Assembly: GCA_023228245.1 (NCBI GenBank)
Contig: JALOBN010000049.1
Coordinates: forward strand, 1 to 12,389
Direction: 5' to 3'
DNA from: Candidatus Pacearchaeota archaeon
GTDB lineage: Archaea > Nanoarchaeota > Nanoarchaeia > Pacearchaeales > GW2011-AR1
Length of the DNA: 12,389 bases
The translations under genes and the position numbers were made by a program. Of this stretch, positions 6,297 through 11,384 are shown piece after piece; the stretch's first letter is position 1, and every line of letters starts with the position of its first letter. The notes under the pieces were generated by a model. That model saw only the letters and a list, made by a program, of their open reading frames with translations. It did not search any database and was not told where the DNA came from.

Positions 6297-6527
6297 TCAT
6301 CTATCTGCTCCATAAAATTGATGAGGATAGATGGATGGAAAATAGATTCGCCTACAATTACTACAAGATTCGGGGTTTTCATCATCTATACACAATCTAC
6401 ATTCCCATGTTTCCTCCCAATCGGTTCCAACCGTCAAACCACACATGGTTTTGTTCAACCCCGATTTATAATGTCTTCTGCCTCGGGGGTTGGTAATACA
6501 TTGAAATTTAGGACGGTGGGGTGTCAT
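6297..6527 (-). CDS. Small zinc-finger protein (H-CG-CxxC family), AT-rich
   Basis: 76 residues from an ATG with AAGGAAGGG upstream. Shows H19, C29-G and C43-x2-C46 (HY..GLNKTMCG ... WECRLC), then C55-x2-C58 (SCSNC). The His, Cys-Gly, CxxC spacing is the pattern of a small phage zinc-finger family also present at 10548-10742 and, more loosely, 10987-11184. The DNA is markedly AT-richer than its surroundings (about 39% G+C over 6301-6480 by hand count), which suggests recent acquisition. In the other cassette copy this slot is taken by a MazG-like gene. Role unknown. Confidence 0.68.
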   Translation of the reverse strand: MTPHRPKFQCITNPRGRRHYKSGLNKTMCGLTVGTDWEETWECRLCIDDENPESCSNCRRIYFPSIYPHQFYGADR

Positions 6528-6591
6528 GATTCCCTTCCTTCTCGCACTCCTCGCACTCCTCACACATCACCGGGGGTCTACTTCCATTCAT
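6508..6591 (-). pseudogene. Out-of-frame second half of zinc-ribbon gene copy A
   Basis: A +1-shifted frame following the 23-codon gene at 6578-6649 encodes RPPVMCEECEECEKEG, aligning with PPVLCPECEGEE in the intact paralogue at 7682-7795. The ATG at 6591 has no ribosome binding site. The simplest reading is a frameshift that split an ancestral 40-50-residue zinc ribbon; programmed frameshifting or a sequence error are alternatives. The frame extends into the next gene's start. Confidence 0.45.
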
Positions 6592-6649
6592 GTTTATCGC
6601 ATACCATGTGGTGCCACCAACAGTGGGCGCAAGAGGCGTAGGTTTTCAA
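6578..6649 (-). CDS. 23-residue Cys/His peptide, truncated zinc-ribbon paralogue
   Basis: TTG start overlapping the previous stop (TTGA), with GGAG 7 bases upstream. The first residues KTYASCAHC are nearly identical to KTYASCTHC of the 37-residue protein at 7682-7795, and the DNA (plus strand 6621-6649) matches 7767-7795 at 27 of 29 positions. It then reads WWHHMVCDKHEWK and stops, having lost the second CxxC present in the paralogue. It still holds three Cys and several His, so it might bind metal, but a frameshifted remnant is more likely. Confidence 0.5.
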   Translation of the reverse strand: MKTYASCAHCWWHHMVCDKHEWK

Positions 6650-6726
6650 AATAGGACTCCTTCCCGCATCTCAGCCGCGATGGGGTTCAGCCAGAGGACC
6701 TCTTCGCGAGGCCCCCCCCGGCTCAT
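6646..6726 (-). CDS. 26-residue small ORF between ASCH gene and zinc peptide
   Basis: The ATG overlaps the ASCH-gene TGA (TGATG) and its own TGA overlaps the following TTG start (TTGA), so it fills the gap exactly. Encodes MSRGGPREEVLWLNPIAA and eight further residues. The upstream ribosome binding site is weak (AGG). It contains a run of eight G (eight C on the plus strand, 6712-6719), where a length error would change the frame. It occupies the same slot as the 11-codon ORF at 7792-7827 in the other cassette copy. Evidence is junction geometry only. Confidence 0.4.
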   Translation of the reverse strand: MSRGGPREEVLWLNPIAAEMREGVLF

Positions 6727-7151
6727 CAGAAGACCTGGTCGTACTCATATAGCCGCTTCTTCGTGAAGTGCTCGCAGGCGGGCTGGTTGTTGTCCACCAC
6801 GAGGCACTCGCGAATCCTCCGATCGCAGTCGCCGCAGATCTCCGTTATCTCGAAGTCCACGACCCACACGAGCAGCTCGTCGTCCCAGGGTTTCTTATAA
6901 ATCCGCTCCCACACCGCCTTGTAGTCCTCGCCTGTTGCATGGCCTTCGCGTACCAGGTCCTCGCGGGATATATCGCCCAGGCGTTCCTGGCGGACCTGGA
7001 TGATCTTGACCCGGGCGAACACATCGCCGAACAGGTTTGTCTTGCACTGGTGGACCGCCCCCTCGTTCCACCTGCGCTTGCCCAAACGGCGGGTCTGCGT
7101 CTTCTCCCCGGCGAGGATCGGGTCTACGTGTTCAGGCTTGAAGAGGATCAT
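6726..7151 (-). CDS. ASCH-domain protein with Cys-rich C-terminus
   Basis: 141 residues. The N terminus ILFKPEHVDPILAGEKTQTR with R22 and GKRRW is the classic phage ASCH start: a PUA-like beta-barrel in which the KTQTRR loop is expected to bind RNA or a nucleotide. The later block DISREDLVREGHATGEDYKA is also typical. The last 40 residues add cysteines (ICGDCDRRIREC ... ACEHF), probably a zinc-binding extension. The ATG at 7151 lies at the edge of the 143-bp repeat, which supplies the ribosome binding site; an in-frame TTG upstream at 7196 would be inside the preceding gene and is less likely. Exact role unknown. Confidence 0.82.
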   Translation of the reverse strand: MILFKPEHVDPILAGEKTQTRRLGKRRWNEGAVHQCKTNLFGDVFARVKIIQVRQERLGDISREDLVREGHATGEDYKAVWERIYKKPWDDELLVWVVDFEITEICGDCDRRIRECLVVDNNQPACEHFTKKRLYEYDQVF

Positions 7152-7440
7152 CACTACCGCCTTTCTCCTCGACACGCGACATTCTGTTGATGACAATCAG
7201 CCTCATCGCGGGTATTAGCGGCCCGGTCAGGCAGAATAACGCCGCCTCTCTCTGCTCGTCAGTGGCAGAGGGCAGGGCGTGGAGGAGGGGCGCGATGTTG
7301 CAGGGATCGGGGGGGTCGTCTGGTGCTTCCCTGTCCATCTTCAAATCCCCGCGATAAAACAAGCCGAGTCGGCAAAGTTCATATCCTCCTGTGGGGTTAT
7401 GGTGGTAGGCGATGCACGATTCTGTCCGTGGACACTTCAT
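7132..7440 (-). CDS. Cys-rich/repeat-encoded small protein, copy B
   Basis: 102 residues, ATG in an ATGA overlap with the upstream MazG-like gene; the ribosome binding site is weak, so coupling probably drives it. The N terminus is a Cys/His cluster (KCPRTESCIAYHHN ... ELC) followed by an acidic, proline-rich linker with another Cys. From APLLHALPSATDEQREAALF to GGSD it is identical to the 80-residue paralogue at 6032-6274 because both are encoded by the 143-bp repeat. The stop is 20 bases inside the ASCH gene. Function unknown. Confidence 0.68.
   Translation of the reverse strand: MKCPRTESCIAYHHNPTGGYELCRLGLFYRGDLKMDREAPDDPPDPCNIAPLLHALPSATDEQREAALFCLTGPLIPAMRLIVINRMSRVEEKGGSDDPLQA
7148..7290. 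repeat. 143-bp direct repeat, copy B
   Basis: Counterpart of 6042-6184 (one mismatch). It ends abruptly at both sides: past the ASCH start codon on one side and at a G-run near 7290 on the other, where the two proteins diverge completely. Near-identity over coding and non-coding positions alike implies recent duplication or gene conversion. Confidence 0.95.
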
Positions 7441-7685
7441 GCCGCATCACCGTCCGACGCGTCCATGGCCTCTGCCCACGATGCACATACACCAGCGAGG
7501 TCAATCAGTTGACTCCGCCGAGCAGCCTTGTCGCTGAAGCGAAGACCCACCTTGCCGAACTCCCGCCATAGCGTGTGTATCCATCCGTGAAAAGGTTGTC
7601 GATGCCAATCGTCCGTGTTTGAGCCGTGGTAGCCCTCCTGCTCGATCACCTTTACACGTATCTCGCTGATGATTGACTCTTTCAC
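7437..7685 (-). CDS. Degenerate MazG-like / all-alpha NTP pyrophosphohydrolase-like protein
   Basis: 82 residues from a GTG (GTGA overlap) with AAAGGAG 4 bases upstream. The pattern DDWHRQPFHGWIHTLWREFG, then a basic loop, then QLIDLAGVCASWAEAM resembles small phage MazG-like proteins, whose consensus has W...L.EE.GEV...I and EL.QVAAVA.AW.EAL. MazG enzymes hydrolyse nucleoside triphosphates using an EExxE and ExxD metal site. Here the first motif reads REFGK and the second QLID, so several acidic metal ligands are missing and activity is doubtful. This family call is from pattern memory and moderately uncertain. Confidence 0.5.
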   Translation of the reverse strand: MKESIISEIRVKVIEQEGYHGSNTDDWHRQPFHGWIHTLWREFGKVGLRFSDKAARRSQLIDLAGVCASWAEAMDASDGDAA

Positions 7686-7795
7686 TTCTCTCTCCTTTCC
7701 TCACCCTCGCACTCCGGGCAGAGCACCGGGGGTACGATAGGTACGTCTGTCCAGCATCCTTTGCCACAGTGGGTGCAGGAGGCGTAGGTTTTCAA
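7682..7795 (-). CDS. 37-residue zinc-ribbon protein
   Basis: TTG start (TTGA overlap with the preceding mini-ORF), with TAGGAG about 7 bases upstream, and a GTGA overlap with the next gene. Cysteines C7-x2-C10, C14 and C26-x2-C29 (SCTHCGKGC ... VLCPECEG) form a minimal zinc ribbon separated by a Pro/Val-rich linker. The diverged and frameshifted copy at 6578-6649 supports a real gene that was duplicated with the cassette. Role unknown; it is too small to be more than a single zinc module. Confidence 0.65.
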   Translation of the reverse strand: MKTYASCTHCGKGCWTDVPIVPPVLCPECEGEERREK

Positions 7796-7827
7796 GCATC
7801 GCTCCTAATCCTCATCGCCAAGTGCAT
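7792..7827 (-). CDS. 11-residue overlapping mini-ORF
   Basis: MHLAMRIRSDA. The ATG overlaps the previous TGA (TGATG), with GGGGAG about 6 bases upstream, and its TGA overlaps the next TTG (TTGA). It joins two small genes with no gap, like the 26-codon ORF at 6646-6726 in the other cassette. It may function only to carry ribosomes to the next start; the peptide itself may be irrelevant. Confidence 0.35.
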   Translation of the reverse strand: MHLAMRIRSDA

Positions 7828-7907
7828 CACGATCTCCCCACTCCAAGCCCCTCCACCAACAGCACAGCAACTAACGTGGCAAGGGCGAGAGAGAAGATGA
7901 TGGTCAT
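7827..7907 (-). CDS. 26-residue single-pass membrane peptide
   Basis: The ATG is in an ATGA overlap with the upstream gene, and GAGGAGG lies 4 bases upstream, one of the strongest sites in the window. The peptide starts MTIIFSLALATLVAVLLVEG, an uninterrupted hydrophobic helix long enough to span a membrane, then LGVGRS. No lysine precedes the helix. Possible roles include a small membrane modulator; nothing identifies it as a holin, and its position inside the early operon argues against that. Confidence 0.6.
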   Translation of the reverse strand: MTIIFSLALATLVAVLLVEGLGVGRS

Positions 7908-8182
7908 TGGGCCTCCTCGTAGTCCATGCACAGGCGAGGATCATCGATCTCTGGACATTCGCGGGTACAATCTATGTTGTCCTCATTGCCGCAATATCCA
8001 TCCTCGTCCATATAGGCGCAGGGGATTACAGGTAGCCGTCTCAGCAGTTCGTTTCGCGTGTCTGCGGCGGCGAGGCAAGCTCCGTCGGGGCCGACGATGA
8101 CGGCAACCCATTCCTTACCGGGCAGGTCGGATTGCAGGACTTCTATTCCCTTGGCGAGTATTGAATCTCGTGGTTCGCTCAT
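7904..8182 (-). CDS. Small protein with Cys-rich acidic tail
   Basis: 92 residues. The ATG is 2 bases past the preceding stop, with GGAGG 7 bases upstream. The N-terminal half is a compact alpha/beta-like block (EWVAVIVGPDGACLAAADTR, then NELLRRLP). The C-terminal 38 residues hold five closely spaced cysteines in an acidic context (PCAYMDEDGYCG ... DCTRECPEID ... RLCMDY). The C-x3-CP-[DEG]-[FI] phrase recurs as CGRDCPGF in the 61-residue protein at 11181-11366 and as ADCPDI in the one at 6032-6274. Function unknown. Confidence 0.7.
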   Translation of the reverse strand: MSEPRDSILAKGIEVLQSDLPGKEWVAVIVGPDGACLAAADTRNELLRRLPVIPCAYMDEDGYCGNEDNIDCTRECPEIDDPRLCMDYEEAQ

Positions 8183-8184
8183 GG

Positions 8185-8967
8185 TCACGCCTCCAGTTTC
8201 TTGTAGTTGGGGCAAGCGGCCCTGTCCCACGAAATCAGCAGTCCCTTGTCGAGGTCATCGAGAGCTGGATGACAGTAACATCTGCCAAGCGTACGGGTTG
8301 CCCGCAGGGGCCATAACCCATTCCGGCACGTCCCGCAGGTATCCTTCTCGACGTAGCAGGAGGGATTGTCCCCTTCCCGAAAATCCAAATGCCACGGGAG
8401 ACGTTGGTAATTGCAGTCATCTATCTCAGCACACCCCTCACAAACAGCGGGTGGTTTGGGGTCGGCAGTTTCACCTTCGCTCGTAACCTTCATCTTGGCT
8501 ATCTCATGGCCAAGAGTACCCCACCAACGCGGCGGTGAAACGCCCTGATGGTGGTGATGCTCCAGCGCGTCCAGCCGCGCCGATAGCGTGACAACATCGG
8601 GCGGGTCGATGTCGCCGTTGCCCTTCCCGTCGAGAGCGTGTAGCCGGTTCATCGCGTCCAAGAACATGGGTGAAGGACATTCGAGATTGCTGACTCGCAT
8701 GCCGAGGTTGTCCAAATCCTTCTCGATCTCACCATGCTCATCCTCGAAACGGTGCGCTGACAGAGCCTTGTCGATCTGAGCGATTTGACGGTGGCGGTGG
8801 TCGCGCTCACGTTGTAGGAGTGCCTTGACCTCTCTGTGACTAGGACGTTTCTTCAGGTCGTCCAGCCGTTTCTCAATCGCGGCGAGGACATCAAATAATT
8901 GCACGGTCGAACAAGCGATGCCGAAACGTGACAATTGCCGTCCAAGTTCTTCCAGTTCCTTGCTCAT
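8185..8967 (-). CDS. Coiled-coil protein with large Cys-rich C-terminal region
   Basis: 260 residues, ATG in an ATGA overlap with the replication gene. Residues 1-140 are mainly charged helix with coiled-coil character (KELEELGRQLSRFG; LAAIEKRLDDLKKRP; HGEIEKDLDNLGMRVSNLE; VVTLSARLDALEHHHHQG). Residues 176-252 contain nine cysteines (C176, C179, C185, C204, C211, C214, C230, C232, C252) in pairs such as CEGC, CGTC and CYC, probably several zinc sites. It is the largest complete protein of the early cluster. It may be a scaffold or accessory replication factor given its neighbour, but no known family was recognised. Confidence 0.72.
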   Translation of the reverse strand: MSKELEELGRQLSRFGIACSTVQLFDVLAAIEKRLDDLKKRPSHREVKALLQRERDHRHRQIAQIDKALSAHRFEDEHGEIEKDLDNLGMRVSNLECPSPMFLDAMNRLHALDGKGNGDIDPPDVVTLSARLDALEHHHHQGVSPPRWWGTLGHEIAKMKVTSEGETADPKPPAVCEGCAEIDDCNYQRLPWHLDFREGDNPSCYVEKDTCGTCRNGLWPLRATRTLGRCYCHPALDDLDKGLLISWDRAACPNYKKLEA

Positions 8968-9539
8968 TGTCTCCTCCGATCTCGTGCCGTCTCGTCCTGT
9001 GCCCGGGCGATCATCTCGGGTGGTATGTCGCCGATCACGCTGGTCATCCGTTCCTTGAATTCCTGTAATGCGTCAGCATTGGGTTTACCCCTCTGCTTCT
9101 TTTCTTTATCTGTTTCTTTATCTGTTTCTGTTTCTGGGTTAACGGGGGTCGTAGAGGGAGGGGGGTTAAGGGTTTTCGCCTTCAAAGCAGGGTTGCCACC
9201 GAGGGCGCCGGTCTCCCTCCCCACCTGACGTTTTTTGTAGTCTGATACCATTCGCGGGCAATAGATGATTCCGTTCTCGTCCTCATCCAGGACGCCTTTT
9301 TCTATGAGCTCTTTGACTGCTTTTCGGTAGGTATCTGGCCTCCATACAAGCTGCTTTGCGACCGCGTTTAGGTCCGCTTTCGTTCCGTTTACGGTCAGAA
9401 AACCGTACGAACTGGCGTAATGTAGGAGGCACATCGTGTCAATTAGTGCACCTCTCGCACGTCCTGAGCACGATCTTAGTTCCGGATCTGTGAGCCAATA
9501 GTCGGGTCGAAACTTGATCCATGGGTCGCGGTCTGCCAC
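8964..9539 (-). CDS. Probable replisome organiser / helicase-loader-type replication protein
   Basis: 191 residues. The N-terminal 110 residues have a winged-helix-like region (WIKFRPDYWLTDPELRSCSG, ARGALIDTMCLLHYAS, ADLNAVAKQLVWRPDTYRKA, VKELIEKGVLDEDENG) typical of phage replisome organiser N-terminal domains that bind the origin. A low-complexity ETDKETDKEKK linker encoded by a short tandem repeat follows, then a small basic C-terminal segment where related proteins contact the helicase or its loader. The start is a GTG sharing its first base with the last base of the previous TAG stop, with GGGAGG 7 bases upstream. The family call is moderate; a plain transcription regulator is the main alternative. 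Confidence 0.65.
   Translation of the reverse strand: MADRDPWIKFRPDYWLTDPELRSCSGRARGALIDTMCLLHYASSYGFLTVNGTKADLNAVAKQLVWRPDTYRKAVKELIEKGVLDEDENGIIYCPRMVSDYKKRQVGRETGALGGNPALKAKTLNPPPSTTPVNPETETDKETDKEKKQRGKPNADALQEFKERMTSVIGDIPPEMIARAQDETARDRRRQ
9104..9127. repeat. 12-bp tandem repeat (two units) in replication-protein linker
   Basis: Plus-strand CTTTATCTGTTT occurs twice head-to-tail, followed by a partial CTGTTTCTG unit. The period is four codons, so unit loss or gain keeps the frame; it encodes the repeated ETDK of the linker. Confidence 0.85.
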
Positions 9540-9841
9540 TATGCCGCCTCCCTATAACTCTTCAGCAGTACCCTCCATGCACACAGAGGACACAGCCAGC
9601 CGGCGCCGCTCACCCAGAGGACTTCCTTATCACTGAATCCCGGGGGACACATGGAGCACCCGTCCGCTTCTTCCGGGGTGCAAGGCGGGGCACCCGCGCA
9701 ACTCTCGAGCGAATCGTTTACATCCTCGAGTTCGTCTTCGTACTCTCTGCGTTCACTCTCAAGGTCAGCAATTTCCTCCGCGATATCCTCGATACGCGAT
9801 TCCAGCCGCTTCTTCATCTCAAGCAGACTTTCGGTCTTCAT
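9539..9841 (-). CDS. Coiled-coil plus zinc-ribbon protein
   Basis: 100 residues from the ATG at 9841 (ATGA overlap, GGAGGG upstream); an ATG four codons earlier is in frame but lacks a spaced site. Residues 5-47 form a long, very charged coiled coil (LLEMKKRLESRIEDIAEEIA, DLESERREYEDELEDVNDSL). Then C48, C54, C62-x2-C65 and C84-x2-C87 (CSMCPPGFSDKE ... WLCPLCAWR) make one or two zinc sites. It ends in SYREAA, the tail set by the next gene's ribosome binding site. Partner unknown; it directly precedes the replication gene. Confidence 0.72.
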   Translation of the reverse strand: MKTESLLEMKKRLESRIEDIAEEIADLESERREYEDELEDVNDSLESCAGAPPCTPEEADGCSMCPPGFSDKEVLWVSGAGWLCPLCAWRVLLKSYREAA

Positions 9842-10188
9842 GCCGCCCTCCATAGTCTCGGTTGCCAGTGGGGGAATCGCCGCCGCTTCTGCCGCCTGAT
9901 CCGTGCGTATCGTCTCAGGATCGTCTTGGCCGTCTTGTGTAGTGATGCCATAACGACCTCGGCTTCCTCCGGGTCCTCATAGCGCCACATGCCTGTAGAG
10001 TCCGACAGCACCGGGTAGTCCTCCTCGATTAAGTCCCGGACCTCCCGCACGTCCCGGTAGTCGCGGTTCGCCCTGAGCCCGATCAGCGGCGCCAGCTCAG
10101 CGACAGGGATAGCATTCTCGCGCCCGACGTGGCCGTCGAGAACCTGGCGCATGAGACTCGCGTGATATGCGAGGGACTCGGGGGTCAA
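9838..10188 (-). CDS. Winged-helix / HTH phage protein
   Basis: 116 residues from a TTG in a TTGA overlap with a 42-codon gene, GAGGAGG 4 bases upstream. The core (IPVAELAPLIGLRANRDYRD, VREVRDLIEEDYPVLSDSTG, MWRYEDPEEAEVVMASLHKT) matches a common small phage pattern: a helix, a recognition-like helix with REVRDLI, a beta-wing with pVxS.sG.wry, then a trailing helix. These are usually annotated as helix-turn-helix proteins of early or replication regions. The C terminus is strongly basic (RRYARIRRQKRRR), supporting nucleic-acid binding. Confidence 0.7.
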   Translation of the reverse strand: MTPESLAYHASLMRQVLDGHVGRENAIPVAELAPLIGLRANRDYRDVREVRDLIEEDYPVLSDSTGMWRYEDPEEAEVVMASLHKTAKTILRRYARIRRQKRRRFPHWQPRLWRAA

Positions 10189-10313
10189 GCGCCCTCCTCT
10201 TGCTCGCAGTCCGACGAGGCGATGACGAGGCGTTGAAGGTTCAGGCAGTACCCGAAGTGCTCGCAGATTCGCTCATAGAAGTCATGGGGGCAGGTCTCGC
10301 AGGTCTCAAGCAC
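10185..10313 (-). CDS. 42-residue Cys-rich microprotein
   Basis: A short gene easily missed: a GTG start with GGGGAGG about 6 bases upstream inside the previous gene, which it overlaps by 8 bases, and a TGA in a TTGA overlap with the winged-helix gene. Five cysteines at 5, 8, 17, 23 and 36 with His at 10 and 19 (LETCETCPHDFYERICEHFG, then YCLNLQRLV) suggest a zinc-bound mini-fold. It exactly fills the space between two neighbours with a strong ribosome binding site, which is why I accept it. Function unknown. Confidence 0.68.
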   Translation of the reverse strand: MLETCETCPHDFYERICEHFGYCLNLQRLVIASSDCEQEEGA

Positions 10314-10551
10314 TCTGTGCCTCCCCGTACATCTCTGGCCACGCGACGAGCTCCACCGTCACAGCATCTGCGCCGTACGTCATGCTGCCCGTAACGGGAA
10401 CCGGATAGACCGACTGCTCCATCAGCCAGGACCAGAAGTGGTTCATCACGTCTGCGAGGGCCGCGCCCTTAGCCCTCTCCATCGGGACCGTCCCTGCTCT
10501 TCGTTGGAACGATCCATAGAAATATGTCGCTGAAAATCGCGTCTCGCTCAT
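10306..10551 (-). CDS. Small protein of unknown function
   Basis: 81 residues, ATG in an ATGA overlap with GGGAGG 4 bases upstream. An aromatic N terminus (RFSATYFYGSFQRRAGTVPM) precedes a helix (KGAALADVMNHFWSWLMEQ) and a beta-like end (GADAVTVELVAW). It contains no Cys, unlike most neighbours, and no recognisable catalytic motif. Hydrophobic content is not long enough for a membrane span. Confidence 0.68.
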   Translation of the reverse strand: MSETRFSATYFYGSFQRRAGTVPMERAKGAALADVMNHFWSWLMEQSVYPVPVTGSMTYGADAVTVELVAWPEMYGEAQSA

Positions 10552-10742
10552 GCTGCCTCCCGTTGCTTTGTGCCAGCCCTGGCGCAAGCACGACAGGTAC
10601 AAAGGGTTTTGGTCTTGCGCCAGGAACCTTCTCTAAGAAGTCCGAGGCGTCCGCAAAGCGAGGCATAGACAGGAGTACCATCAACCGCACCTAATCGCTT
10701 AAGGACATGGACCACCGTGCCGTTTCCAAGATATGCGTTCAT
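10548..10742 (-). CDS. Small zinc-finger protein (H-CG-CxxC family)
   Basis: 64 residues, ATG in an ATGA overlap with GGGAGG upstream. H12, C30-G and C50-x2-C53 (VVHVLK ... SLCGRLG ... CTCRACARA) follow the pattern of a phage zinc-finger family also seen at 6297-6527 and, less exactly, at 10987-11184. C48 may be an extra ligand. It ends in REAA like several neighbours. Probably a single-zinc module; binding partner unknown. Confidence 0.72.
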   Translation of the reverse strand: MNAYLGNGTVVHVLKRLGAVDGTPVYASLCGRLGLLREGSWRKTKTLCTCRACARAGTKQREAA

Positions 10743-10990
10743 GCGGCCTCCCTAGGGGAGGCCGAGGCGGGCTTGGCTATCTCGTTTTGTGGCACTGAGG
10801 TTCCCGCCCCGGCCATGTCATCTACTCTCGCCAGTACTCGGCGCAACTTTGCCTCGATGCCCTGCCGTCTCTCCCGCGATAGCCTTATCTCCGCAAGGCG
10901 CAGTTCTGCGATCGCATCGCCGAGGTCGCGCTTCACCCGTTCTTTGAGCGTCCGTTGTATGAGTGCAGAGCGGGCTTCTTCTGAGGTCAT
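10739..10990 (-). CDS. Small charged helical protein
   Basis: 83 residues from the ATG at 10990 (ATGA overlap with the preceding gene, GGGGAGG upstream); the open frame extends further upstream but overlays another gene. Residues 2-62 are almost wholly charged helix (SEEARSALIQRTLKERVKRD, AIAELRLAEIRLSRERRQGI) of coiled-coil type, then a small polar tail ending REAA. No Cys or enzymatic motif. Possibly an oligomeric nucleic-acid or partner-binding helix; function not recognised. Confidence 0.68.
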   Translation of the reverse strand: MTSEEARSALIQRTLKERVKRDLGDAIAELRLAEIRLSRERRQGIEAKLRRVLARVDDMAGAGTSVPQNEIAKPASASPREAA

Positions 10991-11184
10991 GGGGCCTCCC
11001 CATAAAGTCTCTTTACTACTTTGATGCACGGAGGACACGTTGCTTTTCTGACCGCATCTTTCTCTGTGAATGGCCCCATGAAAGGTGTGGCCGTGGGGAC
11101 AGGGAGATTGCATAACAACTTGAGTGTCATTTGCGGCGCAATGTGTATATGCCGTTTTGTTACTACGAGGTCATACCAGGTCAT
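10987..11184 (-). CDS. Small zinc-finger-like protein (H-C-CxxC)
   Basis: 65 residues, ATG in an ATGA overlap with the upstream gene and GAGG 8 bases upstream. H12/H14, C25 and C50-x2-C53 (KRHIHIA ... KLLCN ... TFEK-type linker ... KATCPPCIKVV) resemble the H-CG-CxxC family found twice more in the window, though Gly after C25 is replaced by Asn and the linker is longer. In this family the CxxC-Leu/Ile-Lys end is typical. Probably binds one zinc ion. Confidence 0.66.
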   Translation of the reverse strand: MTWYDLVVTKRHIHIAPQMTLKLLCNLPVPTATPFMGPFTEKDAVRKATCPPCIKVVKRLYGEAP

Positions 11185-11366
11185 GCCGCCGCCTCGAATC
11201 CCGGGCAGTCGCGCCCGCACTCGTGGTCCTCATCGCAGTCGGGGCAATGCTCGGGGTCGAAGCCGCCGCTATTGTCGGTGCAGTGATCTTTGATGCACCC
11301 CTGGCTGCCCGGGTAGTGCTGGCCGGCGGGCTCGTGCGTGTGGAAGATGCATCCTATCGGTTCCAA
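11181..11366 (-). CDS. 61-residue Cys/His-rich protein
   Basis: TTG start with a perfect AGGAGG 6 bases upstream, so the rare start codon is convincing. Seven cysteines (6, 24, 29, 41, 44, 50, 54) and six histidines in 61 residues (GCIFHTHEPAGQHY; GCIKDHC; EHCPDCDEDHECGRDCPGF) imply metal binding, probably two zinc ions. The final CGRDCPGF echoes the tail motif of the 92-residue protein at 7904-8182. Role unknown. Confidence 0.7.
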   Translation of the reverse strand: MEPIGCIFHTHEPAGQHYPGSQGCIKDHCTDNSGGFDPEHCPDCDEDHECGRDCPGFEAAA

Positions 11367-11384
11367 TGTTCCCCTCCTGTCGCC

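Noticed and set aside
7152..7196. N-terminal extension (MSSTECRVSRRKA) shared by both PUA-fold genes
   Set aside because: The identity is explained by the 143-bp repeat; the extension contains the ribosome binding site for the internal ATG and lies in the coding region of the upstream gene.
6042..7290. Insertion sequence or transposon ends
   Set aside because: The repeat is direct, not inverted, lies in coding DNA, and no transposase lies between the copies.
7501..7767. 88-codon minus-strand frame starting MAKDAGQTYLSYP
   Set aside because: Overlays the zinc ribbon and MazG-like genes in another frame; no ribosome binding site, and the competing frames have coupled junctions and paralogue support.
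7827..7907. Holin assignment for the 26-residue membrane peptide
   Set aside because: No endolysin or spanin nearby, position in the early operon, and too short for a typical holin.
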